A stretch of DNA of 64,000 nucleotides from NCBI GenBank assembly GCA_016704565.1, contig JADIZV010000004.1, positions 372,001 through 436,000 on the forward strand. The letters run 5' to 3'. Shown here one piece after another: positions 34,446-43,158 of this stretch (position 1 is the first letter of the stretch; every line of letters begins with the position of its first letter). A program made the translations under genes and the position numbers. Source of the DNA: Candidatus Phosphoribacter baldrii (GTDB lineage Bacteria > Actinomycetota > Actinomycetes > Actinomycetales > Dermatophilaceae). The notes below the pieces were generated by a model. That model did not search any database and was not told the origin of the DNA. It saw only the letters and a program-made list of their open reading frames with translations.

Positions 34446-36065
34446 TCAGTGGCCCAACAGGGTGTGGACGGCGTCGGCCAACGCCTCAGGCGTCCGGACG
34501 CACGCAGCGGTGTGCGCGTCGGGGCGCACGAGCCACAGCTCTTCGGGGACCGCTTGCAGGCCAGCGGCCACGACACCGTCGTCACCGAGGTCGGCGAAGT
34601 GCATGACCCGCACCGGCAGCCCCGCAGGCACCACGCTGGACAGGACTCCCTCGACTTCCAGGGTATTGATGGCATCACCGACCAGGACGAGCAGCCCGTC
34701 GCGGGCCAACTCGCGGACCCTGGCCTTGCCATGGGCGGCCGCTTCGGTGGCCGCGTCGGGAAGGATGACGCCGGGCACCGGTGTTGGGGCCTGGCCCCGC
34801 GGGGGACGACCCGGCCAGTATCGGCTGGGGTCGCGCGTGGTCAACGGGCTCTCGACATACCAGAACGCCTCGGCCAATCGGCCAGAATCGACGAGCGGGA
34901 TCGCCTTCTGGTCCTTGCGGGCGCGCTTGAGGATCTCCTTGCGACGTTTGCGGGCCTTCTTGGTCTGCGGGACGAGGAAGTCCATCGTCGCCGCCGTGAC
35001 CGCGAGGTTCTCGCGAGCCGCGGCCTGTCGCTCGGTCTCGTAGGTCCCGACCAAACCCGGCCCGCCCCAGCCCTTCATCGCAAACGCGATCTTCCAGGCG
35101 GCGTTCTCGACGTCCGGGACTCCGCTGTTGAGACCACGCGCGCCGAACGGCGCGACCAGGTGGGCCACATCGCCGGCCAGTAGGAACCGCCCGACCCGGT
35201 AGTGGTCGGCGCTGCGGGCATGGAACCGATAGACCGACACCCAGTCGATCCGGTAGTCGCGCTTCTTCCCGATCACCTTGCGGATCCGTTGATCCAGCGA
35301 GCCGTCCGACTGCGCGGCCGCCAGGTCGAAGTCGGTGTCGACCTGCCAGTCAATCCGGAAGATGCTGTTGGGGCACGGGTGGATGAGCACCTGCCGACCG
35401 GGGTTCCACTCGGGGTCGAAGTAGAACCGCCGCTCGTTCTCCCACCCGGGCAACGACGTCTCGATGTCGCAGATGAGGAACGAGTCGTCGAACGTCCGCC
35501 CGGGGAACTGCACGCCGAGCAGCTCCCGCATGGGGCCGCCCTTGGAACCGGCGCAGACGACGGCATACTCACCGGCCACCTCGAACTCACCGAAGCCGCT
35601 GCGACACACCACCGTTGCGCGCTCGTCACCGTCGCCTTTCCCTCCCGCGATCCCAACGACCTCGGTCCCCCACCACACCTCGATGAGCGGCTGGGCGGCG
35701 ATGGCCTCGTCGAGGATTGCCTCGGTGCGGGCCTGGGAGATGTTGACGAACGGCGGCAGCGGCGAGCGACCCGGGTCGGGGATCTCCCAGGAGAACAGCT
35801 CCTTGGCCTTGTAGAACGTCCGGGCGGTCGACCAGGTCAGCCCTTCGGTGGCCACACCCCCCGCACCGCAGGCCGCCCACAGGTCCAGCACGTCGCGTTG
35901 CTGGCACAGTGCCTTGCTCCCGATCGGGTCCCGCTCGGGACGCGAATCCAGGACGAGGACGGGGATCCCCCACCTGGCCAGGCACAGGGCCGCCGTCTGT
36001 CCGACCGGGCCGTTGCCGATCACCAGGACGCGTCCGCGCCCGTCGGTGCCGTGTTCGTGCGACAT
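34446..36065 (-). CDS. FAD-dependent aromatic-type monooxygenase
   Basis: 539 residues from the ATG at MSHEHGTDGRGRV, with GGAGGA seven bases upstream. VLVIGNGPVGQTAALCLARWG is the FAD dinucleotide motif, and FLLAGDVAHLVAPFGARGLNSG is the second FAD (GD) motif of the PheA/TfdB/MhpA class that hydroxylates phenolic rings. The last 100 residues form the thioredoxin-like domain of the class (LVLVGDAIN). The DG segment (CAGSKGGPMRELLG) is present. Next to an MBL-fold gene, a Liv-type transporter and an IclR regulator, it probably begins breakdown of an imported aromatic acid; the substrate is unknown. Confidence 0.85.
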   Translation of the reverse strand: MSHEHGTDGRGRVLVIGNGPVGQTAALCLARWGIPVLVLDSRPERDPIGSKALCQQRDVLDLWAACGAGGVATEGLTWSTARTFYKAKELFSWEIPDPGRSPLPPFVNISQARTEAILDEAIAAQPLIEVWWGTEVVGIAGGKGDGDERATVVCRSGFGEFEVAGEYAVVCAGSKGGPMRELLGVQFPGRTFDDSFLICDIETSLPGWENERRFYFDPEWNPGRQVLIHPCPNSIFRIDWQVDTDFDLAAAQSDGSLDQRIRKVIGKKRDYRIDWVSVYRFHARSADHYRVGRFLLAGDVAHLVAPFGARGLNSGVPDVENAAWKIAFAMKGWGGPGLVGTYETERQAAARENLAVTAATMDFLVPQTKKARKRRKEILKRARKDQKAIPLVDSGRLAEAFWYVESPLTTRDPSRYWPGRPPRGQAPTPVPGVILPDAATEAAAHGKARVRELARDGLLVLVGDAINTLEVEGVLSSVVPAGLPVRVMHFADLGDDGVVAAGLQAVPEELWLVRPDAHTAACVRTPEALADAVHTLLGH

Positions 36066-36106
36066 CTTCGTCCTCCGGGTGGGTGCGCGGCGGGCCGCTC
36101 GGGGGT

Positions 36107-37066
36107 TCAGCCTTGCAGTTGCGCCCAGATCTCCCGGTCGCGCTCTGCAGTCCAGATCGTAGGCCGCTCGACTCCCTGGAGCTCCTCCCAGGTCCGGGCA
36201 ACGTCGAAGGGCAGGGTGTGCTCGAAGATCGGCCAATGACCATAGGTCGGCGACAGCGCCGCGTGGCAGGCCTCGAAAGCCTGCTTGAGCGTGCCTCCGG
36301 CCGCCTGGGTTGACCGCACGTTGTCGATGATCGCGGTGATGAAGCCCCGTGACTGCTCGATCGCCGCCTCGCAGGCCGCCTTGCCGTTGGGGATCTCGCC
36401 GCGACCGCCGACGATCCGCTCGGCGCCCATCGCCTTGACCGCGTCGAGCGTCGTCGAGGACCACTCCTGGTGGAAGGCGTCGCCCGTATAGAGCGCTGCC
36501 TTGGCCTCGACGAGGTCACCGGCATACATGATCTTGTGCTTGGGCAACCAGGCGACGATGTCGCCCTCGGTGTGGCCGCGCCCGAGGTATTTCAGGACCA
36601 GGTCGCCACGGTCGCCACCCAACGGGATGATCATCTCGTCGGTGAACGTCAACGTCGGCCAGGTCAGTCCCTTGATGCCCTCTGGTTCTTTGAAAAGCCT
36701 TGGCATCCGGCCGAATTCGCTCGCCCAGTCTTGCATCCCGCGCTCCTGGATCATGAACCGGGTGCGCTCGTGCGCGATGATCTCGTCGGCCTCGAACGCC
36801 TCCGCGCCCAGCACGCGCACCGCGTGGTAGTGCGACAGCACGAGGTAGCGGAACGGCTTGTCGGTGTGCTCACGCAGCTTGGTGATCCAGTCGCGCGCCG
36901 CCGCAGGCGTGGCCCGCGCCTCGAAGCCGACGAGGAAGTCCTCCCCTTCGATCGCCCCGACGTTCGGGTCGCCCTCAGCGGTGAGGGCATAGACGCCGTC
37001 GGCGAGCACCTCGAGGGTCTCGGTCTTGGCGGCCAGGTCGGTCGAGGAGGCGAATGGCTTGCTCAT
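36107..37066 (-). CDS. MBL-fold hydrolase with altered metal site
   Basis: 319 residues of metallo-beta-lactamase fold. The usual HxHxDH is SHYHAVRVLG here: His79 and His81 are kept, but Val83 and Arg84 replace the Asp and His of the second metal site. GRGHTEGD (His) and YAGDLVE (bridging Asp) remain. It may be mononuclear, or no longer a hydrolase. It sits 41 bases upstream of the monooxygenase gene, likely in the same transcript, and could open or hydrolyse a pathway intermediate. Confidence 0.8.
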   Translation of the reverse strand: MSKPFASSTDLAAKTETLEVLADGVYALTAEGDPNVGAIEGEDFLVGFEARATPAAARDWITKLREHTDKPFRYLVLSHYHAVRVLGAEAFEADEIIAHERTRFMIQERGMQDWASEFGRMPRLFKEPEGIKGLTWPTLTFTDEMIIPLGGDRGDLVLKYLGRGHTEGDIVAWLPKHKIMYAGDLVEAKAALYTGDAFHQEWSSTTLDAVKAMGAERIVGGRGEIPNGKAACEAAIEQSRGFITAIIDNVRSTQAAGGTLKQAFEACHAALSPTYGHWPIFEHTLPFDVARTWEELQGVERPTIWTAERDREIWAQLQG

Positions 37067-37141
37067 GGGAGGACTTCCTTCGTCGTGCCGGTGGTGCGGG
37101 TCGAACAGGTCAAACGGGCCTGCTCAGATGAAGCGAGGTGC

Positions 37142-37936
37142 TCAGGCGGGCGCGCCGCCCGAGCGGGTGACCGGGGCCGCGACCCCGCTGGACGAGGTCG
37201 AGGACCCGCCAAGGTATGCCGCGCGCACCCGCTCGTCGGATGCCAGGTCCGCGGGTGTGCCTTCGGCCACGACCCGGCCGCGGTCCATGACCATGACCCG
37301 GTCGGCGATCTTGAAGGCAGCTCGGACGTTCTGCTCGACGAGCAGCACCGCCAAGCCCTTCTCGTCGCGCAGATGGGCGAGCGCGGTCATGATCTCGGCG
37401 ACGACCTTGGGGGCCAGGCCCAGGCTCGGCTCGTCGAGGATGATGACCGACGGGTCGGACATCAGCGCACGGGCCATGGCGAGCATCTGCTGCTCGCCAC
37501 CGGACAGGGCACCTGCCAGCAGGTTGATCCGGTCGCGCAGCCGCGGGAACAGGTGCAGCGCCTCGTCGCGGCGCACGGCATACCGGCCATCCTTGCGCCG
37601 CACATAGCCGCCGAGGACGAGGTTGTCCTCAACGCTGAGCGACGGGAAGACAAGCCGGTTCTCGGGGACGTGGGCCAGGCCCAGCTCCGCGATCTTCTCG
37701 GCGCTGGTCGACGTGATGTCAGTGTCGCCGAGCTTGACGTGGCCGCGCACGGGTTTGAGCAGGCCGGACACCGAGCGCAGGACTGTCGTCTTGCCGGCCC
37801 CGTTGGAACCGACGAGTGCGAGGAGCTCGCCCGGCGCGACGTGCAGGCTGACGTCCCAGAGGACCTGCAGTCGGTCGTATGCCGCGTCAATCCCCTCGAC
37901 CCGAAGGCCGATCCGCGGGACGTGGTCCGTGCTCAT
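37142..37936 (-). CDS. ABC transporter ATPase, LivF type
   Basis: 264 residues from the ATG at MSTDHVPRIGLRVEG, overlapping the LivM-LivG stop (ATGA). Walker A is GSNGAGKTT, the ABC signature LSGGEQQML and Walker B VIILDEPSLGLAP; VEQNVRAAFKIADRV is the H-loop region with His replaced by Asn as in many LivF proteins. It is one of two ATPase subunits of a branched-chain-amino-acid-type importer. A Ser/Ala-rich tail ends the protein. Confidence 0.9.
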   Translation of the reverse strand: MSTDHVPRIGLRVEGIDAAYDRLQVLWDVSLHVAPGELLALVGSNGAGKTTVLRSVSGLLKPVRGHVKLGDTDITSTSAEKIAELGLAHVPENRLVFPSLSVEDNLVLGGYVRRKDGRYAVRRDEALHLFPRLRDRINLLAGALSGGEQQMLAMARALMSDPSVIILDEPSLGLAPKVVAEIMTALAHLRDEKGLAVLLVEQNVRAAFKIADRVMVMDRGRVVAEGTPADLASDERVRAAYLGGSSTSSSGVAAPVTRSGGAPA

Positions 37937-39849
37937 GCCTGCCCTCCCGCCGCTGGGCTGGTCGCTGCGCTCGCCGCGGTCGCCGTCGGTGACTCGGCTG
38001 GACCACCGCTGTGGTCGTCTTCCTCGCCCAGGTATGCCGCGATGACCTTCGGATCGCTGGTCACCTGGGCGGGGGTGCCCAGGGAGATGAGCTTTCCGTC
38101 GTCGAGCACAGCCACGCGGTCGGCCAGAGCCATGACCGCAGCGACGTCGTGCTCGACGAGCAGGACGGTGACGCCGCTGGCTTTGACCCGGCGCAGCAGC
38201 CAACTGAGGCTGTCGCGCTCAGGGCCGGACAGGCCGGCCATCGGCTCGTCCAGCAGCAGGACCGAGGGTTCCAGGGCGAGAGCGCGGGCGACCTCGACCT
38301 GGCGCTGCTTGCCGAAGGCCAGGTCGGCGATCTGCTTGTCGGCCAGGCTGGTCAGGCCCATGGCGTCGATCGCCGCCTGGGAGGCCTGGTCGATGAGCTT
38401 CTCCTCCGTGCGGTCCAACAGCAGCATGCCTCGGATCAGGCCCGCTTGGCTGCGCAGGTGGCGGGCCACCTTGACGTTGCCGATGACGGTCGTGCTTTTG
38501 AAGGTCTGCAGGTTCTGGAACGTGCGCGTGGCGCCGATCGCGGCGGCGATGTGCGGCCGTTTGCCGGCGACTTCGTTGCCCTCCAAGACGACCGAGCCTT
38601 CGGTGGGTGGCAGGACACCGGTAATCATGTTGAACGCCGTCGTCTTGCCCGCGCCATTGGGACCGATGAGCGCCATGATCTCGCCGGCCTTGACGTCCAG
38701 GTCGAGGTTGTCCAGCGCAGTGACCCCGCCGTAACGCTTGGTCAGACCGCGGATAGCCAGGATCGTCTGCCCGGCCGGCATGTGTTCGGCGCGGGCCAAC
38801 AGCTTGAGCGACTCCTCAAGCAAGTCACGCTGCTCCTCTTGAGTGACCTTGTGCTCGTGCTCCCCCCGGACGATGGGGTGGTTGCGCTGGCGCACCGCGC
38901 TCATGACCTTGCTCCACAGCTGGGCCAAGCCGCCGGGCATGAGGATGATGACCAGAACGAGGACGACCCCGAAGCCAATGAGTTGGATCTCGCCCTTGGC
39001 GCTGGGAATGAGGACGGGGATGATCGCGCGCAGGCCCTCGTCGAGCAACTGCACGGCGACCGCGCCGATGACCGCGCCCCAGACGGTGCCCAGACCTCCG
39101 AGGACGACCATCAGCAGGATCTTGACCGACAACTCGAAATGGGCCACGGACGGGTTCACGATGGTCAGCCAGTGGGTGTAGAACACACCCGACAGACCGG
39201 CATACGCCGCGCTGAGGACAAACACGCGAAGGCGCAGGGCAAAGGTGTCCACCCCGAGACACTCGGCCGCGACCTCGGAGTCGTTGACCGCGCTGAGGGC
39301 GCGGCCGGTGCGGCTGTGCACGAGGTTGCTGGCTAGCCACAGGCCGATGACGACGATGGGGGTCAGCAGGAGGAAGTACTCCTGGGCGGTGTCGTAGGAC
39401 CGTCCGCCGAACTCCAGGTTGGGCAGGCCGAAAATGCCCGACGTTGCCCCGGTGAAGTCCTGCTCCGTAACGAAGACCCCGACGATGATGCCCAAGCCCA
39501 GGGTTGCCAGGGCCAGGAAGTGGCCGCGCAGTCGCAACAGCGGAAGGCCGACGAGCAGTGCGACGAGCATCGACGCGATGACGGCGACGGGTGCCGCCAG
39601 CAGGGGGTTCCACCCGGCTTTCCCGACTAGCAGCGCCTGGGTGTAGGCACCGACGGCGATGAAGGCCGCGTGTCCGAGGCTGACCTGTCCGGCTAGGCCC
39701 ATGAGCAGGGACAGGCCGATGGCGGCGATGCCGTAGATGAGCGCCCAGATCCCGACATCGACCATGGCATGCGGCGCCAGTCCGCCGAACAAGAACAGGG
39801 CGACCGCCAGGGCGACGAACGGGAGTTGACGCTTGACCATGGGGCTCAT
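37933..39849 (-). CDS. Fused LivM permease / LivG ATPase
   Basis: 638 residues from MSPMVKRQLPFVALAV. Residues 1-320 are a LivM-type permease with about 8-10 membrane segments (GLAGQVSLGHAAFIAVGAY; GGLGTVWGAVIGA). After a charged linker (about 320-375), the LivG ATPase follows with GPNGAGKTTAFNMITG, LAFGKQRQVEVARAL and VLLLDEPMAGLS. Fusion of these subunits occurs in several importers of this class. The start overlaps the livH stop (ATGA). Confidence 0.9.
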   Translation of the reverse strand: MSPMVKRQLPFVALAVALFLFGGLAPHAMVDVGIWALIYGIAAIGLSLLMGLAGQVSLGHAAFIAVGAYTQALLVGKAGWNPLLAAPVAVIASMLVALLVGLPLLRLRGHFLALATLGLGIIVGVFVTEQDFTGATSGIFGLPNLEFGGRSYDTAQEYFLLLTPIVVIGLWLASNLVHSRTGRALSAVNDSEVAAECLGVDTFALRLRVFVLSAAYAGLSGVFYTHWLTIVNPSVAHFELSVKILLMVVLGGLGTVWGAVIGAVAVQLLDEGLRAIIPVLIPSAKGEIQLIGFGVVLVLVIILMPGGLAQLWSKVMSAVRQRNHPIVRGEHEHKVTQEEQRDLLEESLKLLARAEHMPAGQTILAIRGLTKRYGGVTALDNLDLDVKAGEIMALIGPNGAGKTTAFNMITGVLPPTEGSVVLEGNEVAGKRPHIAAAIGATRTFQNLQTFKSTTVIGNVKVARHLRSQAGLIRGMLLLDRTEEKLIDQASQAAIDAMGLTSLADKQIADLAFGKQRQVEVARALALEPSVLLLDEPMAGLSGPERDSLSWLLRRVKASGVTVLLVEHDVAAVMALADRVAVLDDGKLISLGTPAQVTSDPKVIAAYLGEEDDHSGGPAESPTATAASAATSPAAGGQA

Positions 39850-40715
39850 ACCCGCACCGCCGAGGTCTTGCTGGCCAGCCCGTGCGGCCGGAACAGCAGC
39901 ACGAGGACCAGGACGACGAAGGCCACCGCATCGCGATAGCCAGAGGACAGATAGCCCGCGACGAGGTTCTCCAGGACACCCAAGAGCATCCCGCCGATCA
40001 TGGCAACCCGCAGCGAGGTCAGGCCGCCGAGGGTCGCAGCCACAAAGCCCTTGAGGCCCAAGCTCAGTCCACTGGACCACGCGCTGAGGTAGATCGGGCT
40101 GCCCACGACACCGGCGACGGCGCCGGTGAAGCCCGCCACCGCGAACGCGACCACCGTTGCAGTGCGCGGCGAGATCCCGACCAACCGGGCCGCGACCGGC
40201 TGTTCAGCGCAGGCCCGCAACGACTTGCCTCGGACAGTGTGCTCGTAGAACCAGATCACGGCATACGCGACGACGGCGGCGATCCCGAGCACCCACAGCT
40301 CCTGGCTGCGGATGCTCACCCCGCCGACGGTGATATCAGTGCCTGGGAAGGTCGGCAAGCCCTTGGCTTCCGGCCCCCAGATGAGAAGCATGACCGCCTT
40401 CACCGCCGTGGACACGCCCAGCGTGAGGATGATCGAGGTGAGCGGAGTCATCTTCTTGATGGGCGCGATGGTCATCCGTTCCAGGAGCACGGCGACACCA
40501 ATGACGAGCGGGATGACGACAAGGACCGCTACGAGCAGGGGCAACCCGGCGCCGACCGCGCTGATCGCGGCCAACCCGGCCAGGGCGGCATACTCGCCCT
40601 GGACCAGGTTGACGATCTCGCGAACCGCGAAGATGGCGACGAAGCCGAGTGCCACCAGCCCGTAGACAGATCCCTGCGCCAGCCCGGAGAAGACGAGCTG
40701 GAGAAGGTCGGTCAT
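39846..40715 (-). CDS. ABC transporter permease, LivH type
   Basis: 289 residues and about 8 membrane segments. GLAQGSVYGLVALGFVAIF and the EAA-like loop ACAEQPVAARLVGI are typical of LivH. It pairs with the fused LivM. Six bases separate its start from the binding-protein gene stop, so the importer forms one operon. Confidence 0.9.
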   Translation of the reverse strand: MTDLLQLVFSGLAQGSVYGLVALGFVAIFAVREIVNLVQGEYAALAGLAAISAVGAGLPLLVAVLVVIPLVIGVAVLLERMTIAPIKKMTPLTSIILTLGVSTAVKAVMLLIWGPEAKGLPTFPGTDITVGGVSIRSQELWVLGIAAVVAYAVIWFYEHTVRGKSLRACAEQPVAARLVGISPRTATVVAFAVAGFTGAVAGVVGSPIYLSAWSSGLSLGLKGFVAATLGGLTSLRVAMIGGMLLGVLENLVAGYLSSGYRDAVAFVVLVLVLLFRPHGLASKTSAVRV

Positions 40716-40721
40716 GAGTGC

Positions 40722-41900
40722 TTAGCCTGCGACCTTCCAGGCCTTGTTGTCGACCGTGACGATCATGAGCGCGTCTTTGGTCAGGCCGGAGTGGTCGGTC
40801 GGGGTCATCGTGAACACGCCGCTGATGCCCGGCCACTTGCTCGTCGCCTCGATGGCGTCGCGCAGCTTGTTGGCGTCAGTGCCGGCCTTCTTCAGCGCCT
40901 CGACGGCGATCATGAATCCGTCGTAGGCGTGCCCTGCGAAGGTCGAGGGGCTGGCGTTGTACTTGGCCTTGAAGTCGGCGATGAACTTCGTGACAACGGC
41001 CTTCTGCGGGTCGTCGTCCTTGAGCTGGTTGGCGACGAGCATGCGGCCCATCGGGGCGAGCAGTCCGTTGGCCGTGTCACCGGCAGTGTCGAGGAAGGCC
41101 TGGTTGCCGATGCCGTGCGACTGGTAGACCGGCACGTTGAGGGCGAGCTGCTTGTAGGCCTTCTGAGCCAGGCCAGCGGCCGGTGGGATGCCCCAGATGA
41201 GGACGGCCTGCGGGGCCGAGTCACGAAGACCGAGCATCTGCGAGGTGAAGTCGGTGGCGTCCGGGGCGAACTTCTGCACCGTGGTCACGGTGATGCCGGC
41301 GGACTTGCCGATCTCGGTGAGCATCTCGGGGATGCCCTCGCCGAAACCAGAGGCGTCGCGGGCCACGGCGACCTTGGTGATGCCCTTGGCCTTCATGTCA
41401 TCGACCATCTTCTCCAGGACGACGCGGTCGTTCTGGGCGGTCTTGAAGACCCACTTGGAGCCGTCGACGATCTTGGCGTTGGCCGCGAAAGAAATCATCG
41501 GCTTCTCGGCCTTTTCGGCCAGCGGGCGCATGGCCAGGCTGGGACCGGTGCGCGAGGCCCCCAGGAGAATGTCGACCTTCTCGGTGTTGAGCAACTTGCT
41601 CGTCGCCTTGGCGGCGCCGTCCTCGGTTGACTGGTTGTCTTCGATGAAGAGCTTGAGCTTGCGGCCGTTGATGCCGCCGGCCGCGTTGACCTGCTCAGCC
41701 AACATCTCGACGGTTTGGCGCTCCGGGACACCGAGGCTGGCTCCCGCACCAGTGATGTCGAGGACCACACCGACTTTGATCTCGCCGCCGGCGTCGCCGC
41801 CGGTGGCCGTCCCGGCGGACTTGGTCTCGGAGCAGGCGGCCATAGTGGTCGCCAATCCGAGCGCCAGACCCATCGAGAGCAATCGCATGCTGCGCTGCAT
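40722..41900 (-). CDS. Liv-type substrate-binding lipoprotein
   Basis: 392 residues. The signal peptide ends in a lipobox (GLATTMAACSE). The mature part is a type I periplasmic-binding fold of the LivJ/LivK group (VGVVLDITGAGASLGVPERQTVEM; LFIEDNQSTEDGAAKATSKLL; GASRTGPSLAM). In organisms with aromatic catabolic clusters, such proteins often bind aromatic acids rather than amino acids. First gene of the operon, divergent from the IclR regulator. Confidence 0.9.
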   Translation of the reverse strand: MQRSMRLLSMGLALGLATTMAACSETKSAGTATGGDAGGEIKVGVVLDITGAGASLGVPERQTVEMLAEQVNAAGGINGRKLKLFIEDNQSTEDGAAKATSKLLNTEKVDILLGASRTGPSLAMRPLAEKAEKPMISFAANAKIVDGSKWVFKTAQNDRVVLEKMVDDMKAKGITKVAVARDASGFGEGIPEMLTEIGKSAGITVTTVQKFAPDATDFTSQMLGLRDSAPQAVLIWGIPPAAGLAQKAYKQLALNVPVYQSHGIGNQAFLDTAGDTANGLLAPMGRMLVANQLKDDDPQKAVVTKFIADFKAKYNASPSTFAGHAYDGFMIAVEALKKAGTDANKLRDAIEATSKWPGISGVFTMTPTDHSGLTKDALMIVTVDNKAWKVAG

Positions 41901-41998
41901 GTTGCCTCCTGAACCAGGGCGGGTCCCCCCGCCGTCAGCTGTGTGTCGGAAACTGCTGGTGGTGCTGTGTCCCGAGCTCTACCGCACAGGCGCTAGCC

Positions 41999-42026
41999 GT
42001 TCTATAATCGGACAGCGTTGTTCGAT
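41999..42026. promoter_or_regulatory. Candidate IclR operator with embedded -10 box
   Basis: GTTCTATAATCGGAC (41999-42013) is an imperfect palindrome close to IclR-type sites such as GTTCGATnATCGAAC. GTTCGAT follows at 42020-42026, two helical turns away. A perfect TATAAT (42003-42008) lies inside the first site, reading toward iclR. Binding here would control both the regulator and the leftward transporter operon. Confidence 0.5.
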
Positions 42027-42062
42027 ATGGGAATGGTCAAACTCTAGACGACCGAGGTGACG

Positions 42063-42785
42063 ATGGCAACGGGCGTTCCGCTCACACGAACCGCGTCGCC
42101 TGCCCTCGCCCCGGCGGACGCTCGTCCAGCGTCCCAGACTCTCGACCGCGGTCTACGTGTGCTTGAGCACATCACCGAGTCGCCCACTCCCCTCTCGGTC
42201 GCCGAGGTCGCCCGCGATGTCGGAATGCACCGCTCGATCACCTATCGCATGCTGCGCACGCTGGAGGACCACGGCCTCATCGGGCGCGACGACCAAGGCC
42301 GCTTCCAGGCCGGAGCCGGTTTGGCGGTCCTCGCCGGCCGGTTCACCCCGGCGCTGCGGGCCGTCGCCGGACGCCACCTGCTCAAGCTCGCCGTCGCCAC
42401 GGACAAGACGGCCTTCCTGGTCGTCCGCCACGGCGACGAGGCAGTGACGATCGAGGTCGTCGAACCCCCGGCGGCAGCCGCCCACGTCAGTTATCGCCCG
42501 GGCCTGCGCCATCCGATCACCAAGGGAGCCCCCGGAATTGCCCTGCTAGCTGGCGAGCCTCCCAGCGCCGGCGAACGCCCGGAGGTGACCGCTGCCCGCG
42601 CCTTGGGGTGGGCGACGAGCACGAGCGAGGTCATTCAGGATTTCCGAGCCGTCGCCGCTCCGGTCGTGGACACCGCAGGCGTATGCCGCGGCGCCATCGC
42701 CGTCGTCTTCGCTGGGAGCACCGACCTGTCCGGCGTGGCCGAACGGGTCATGGCCCATGCCTTGGCCCTTGGCCTGGACCTGTAG
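42063..42785 (+). CDS. IclR-family transcriptional regulator
   Basis: 240 residues from ATG; a GTG six bases earlier is possible. The winged helix-turn-helix spans about residues 25-85 (LSVAEVARDVGMHRSITYRMLRTLEDHGL) and the C-terminal GAF-like effector domain the rest (GAPGIALLAG; SEVIQDFRAVAAPV). Divergent from the transporter/monooxygenase operon, it probably responds to the imported substrate and controls it. Confidence 0.88.
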   Translation: MATGVPLTRTASPALAPADARPASQTLDRGLRVLEHITESPTPLSVAEVARDVGMHRSITYRMLRTLEDHGLIGRDDQGRFQAGAGLAVLAGRFTPALRAVAGRHLLKLAVATDKTAFLVVRHGDEAVTIEVVEPPAAAAHVSYRPGLRHPITKGAPGIALLAGEPPSAGERPEVTAARALGWATSTSEVIQDFRAVAAPVVDTAGVCRGAIAVVFAGSTDLSGVAERVMAHALALGLDL

Positions 42786-42795
42786 CGCACCGAGC

Positions 42796-43032
42796 TCAGC
42801 GGCTCGGAAGGACGTCTGCGACCTTGTCCTTGGCTGAGGCGACGACGCCCTCGGTGCGCCCCTTGGTCGCCGACGCGACCTGTCCGGTGCGCTCGCGAAC
42901 GCGCGATACCACCTGCTCACCGCGTGGGGTCAGCAGGTCCTTCCCCTCCCGACGGGCCGGAACGGCGACAGCGACGACGACAGCCAACCCAAGCAGGAGG
43001 CACACGATCATGGTGATGACGAGTGCAGCCAT
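42796..43032 (-). CDS. Small single-pass membrane protein, unknown
   Basis: 78 residues from MAALVITMIVCLLLGLAVVV. One N-terminal membrane helix is followed by a charged tail with repeated amphipathic segments (RVRERTGQVASATKGRTEGV). Start at 43065 is also open. No family is recognised. It converges with iclR with a ten-base gap. Confidence 0.55.
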   Translation of the reverse strand: MAALVITMIVCLLLGLAVVVAVAVPARREGKDLLTPRGEQVVSRVRERTGQVASATKGRTEGVVASAKDKVADVLPSR

Positions 43033-43158
43033 GGGAGAAAGTGTCCCAAATCGACGAGCGATCACCTACTCCGGCGCGCCTACGACGTGACGTGGATCAC
43101 GGCATACAGCCGGGCTGGGGGCGCCCACCATCTCACGATGCGGAACAGCAAGCCGCCG

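Noticed and set aside
36470..38734. A 754-residue rightward open frame opposite the MBL and transporter genes
   Set aside because: Antisense of clearly identified genes, with low-complexity ends.
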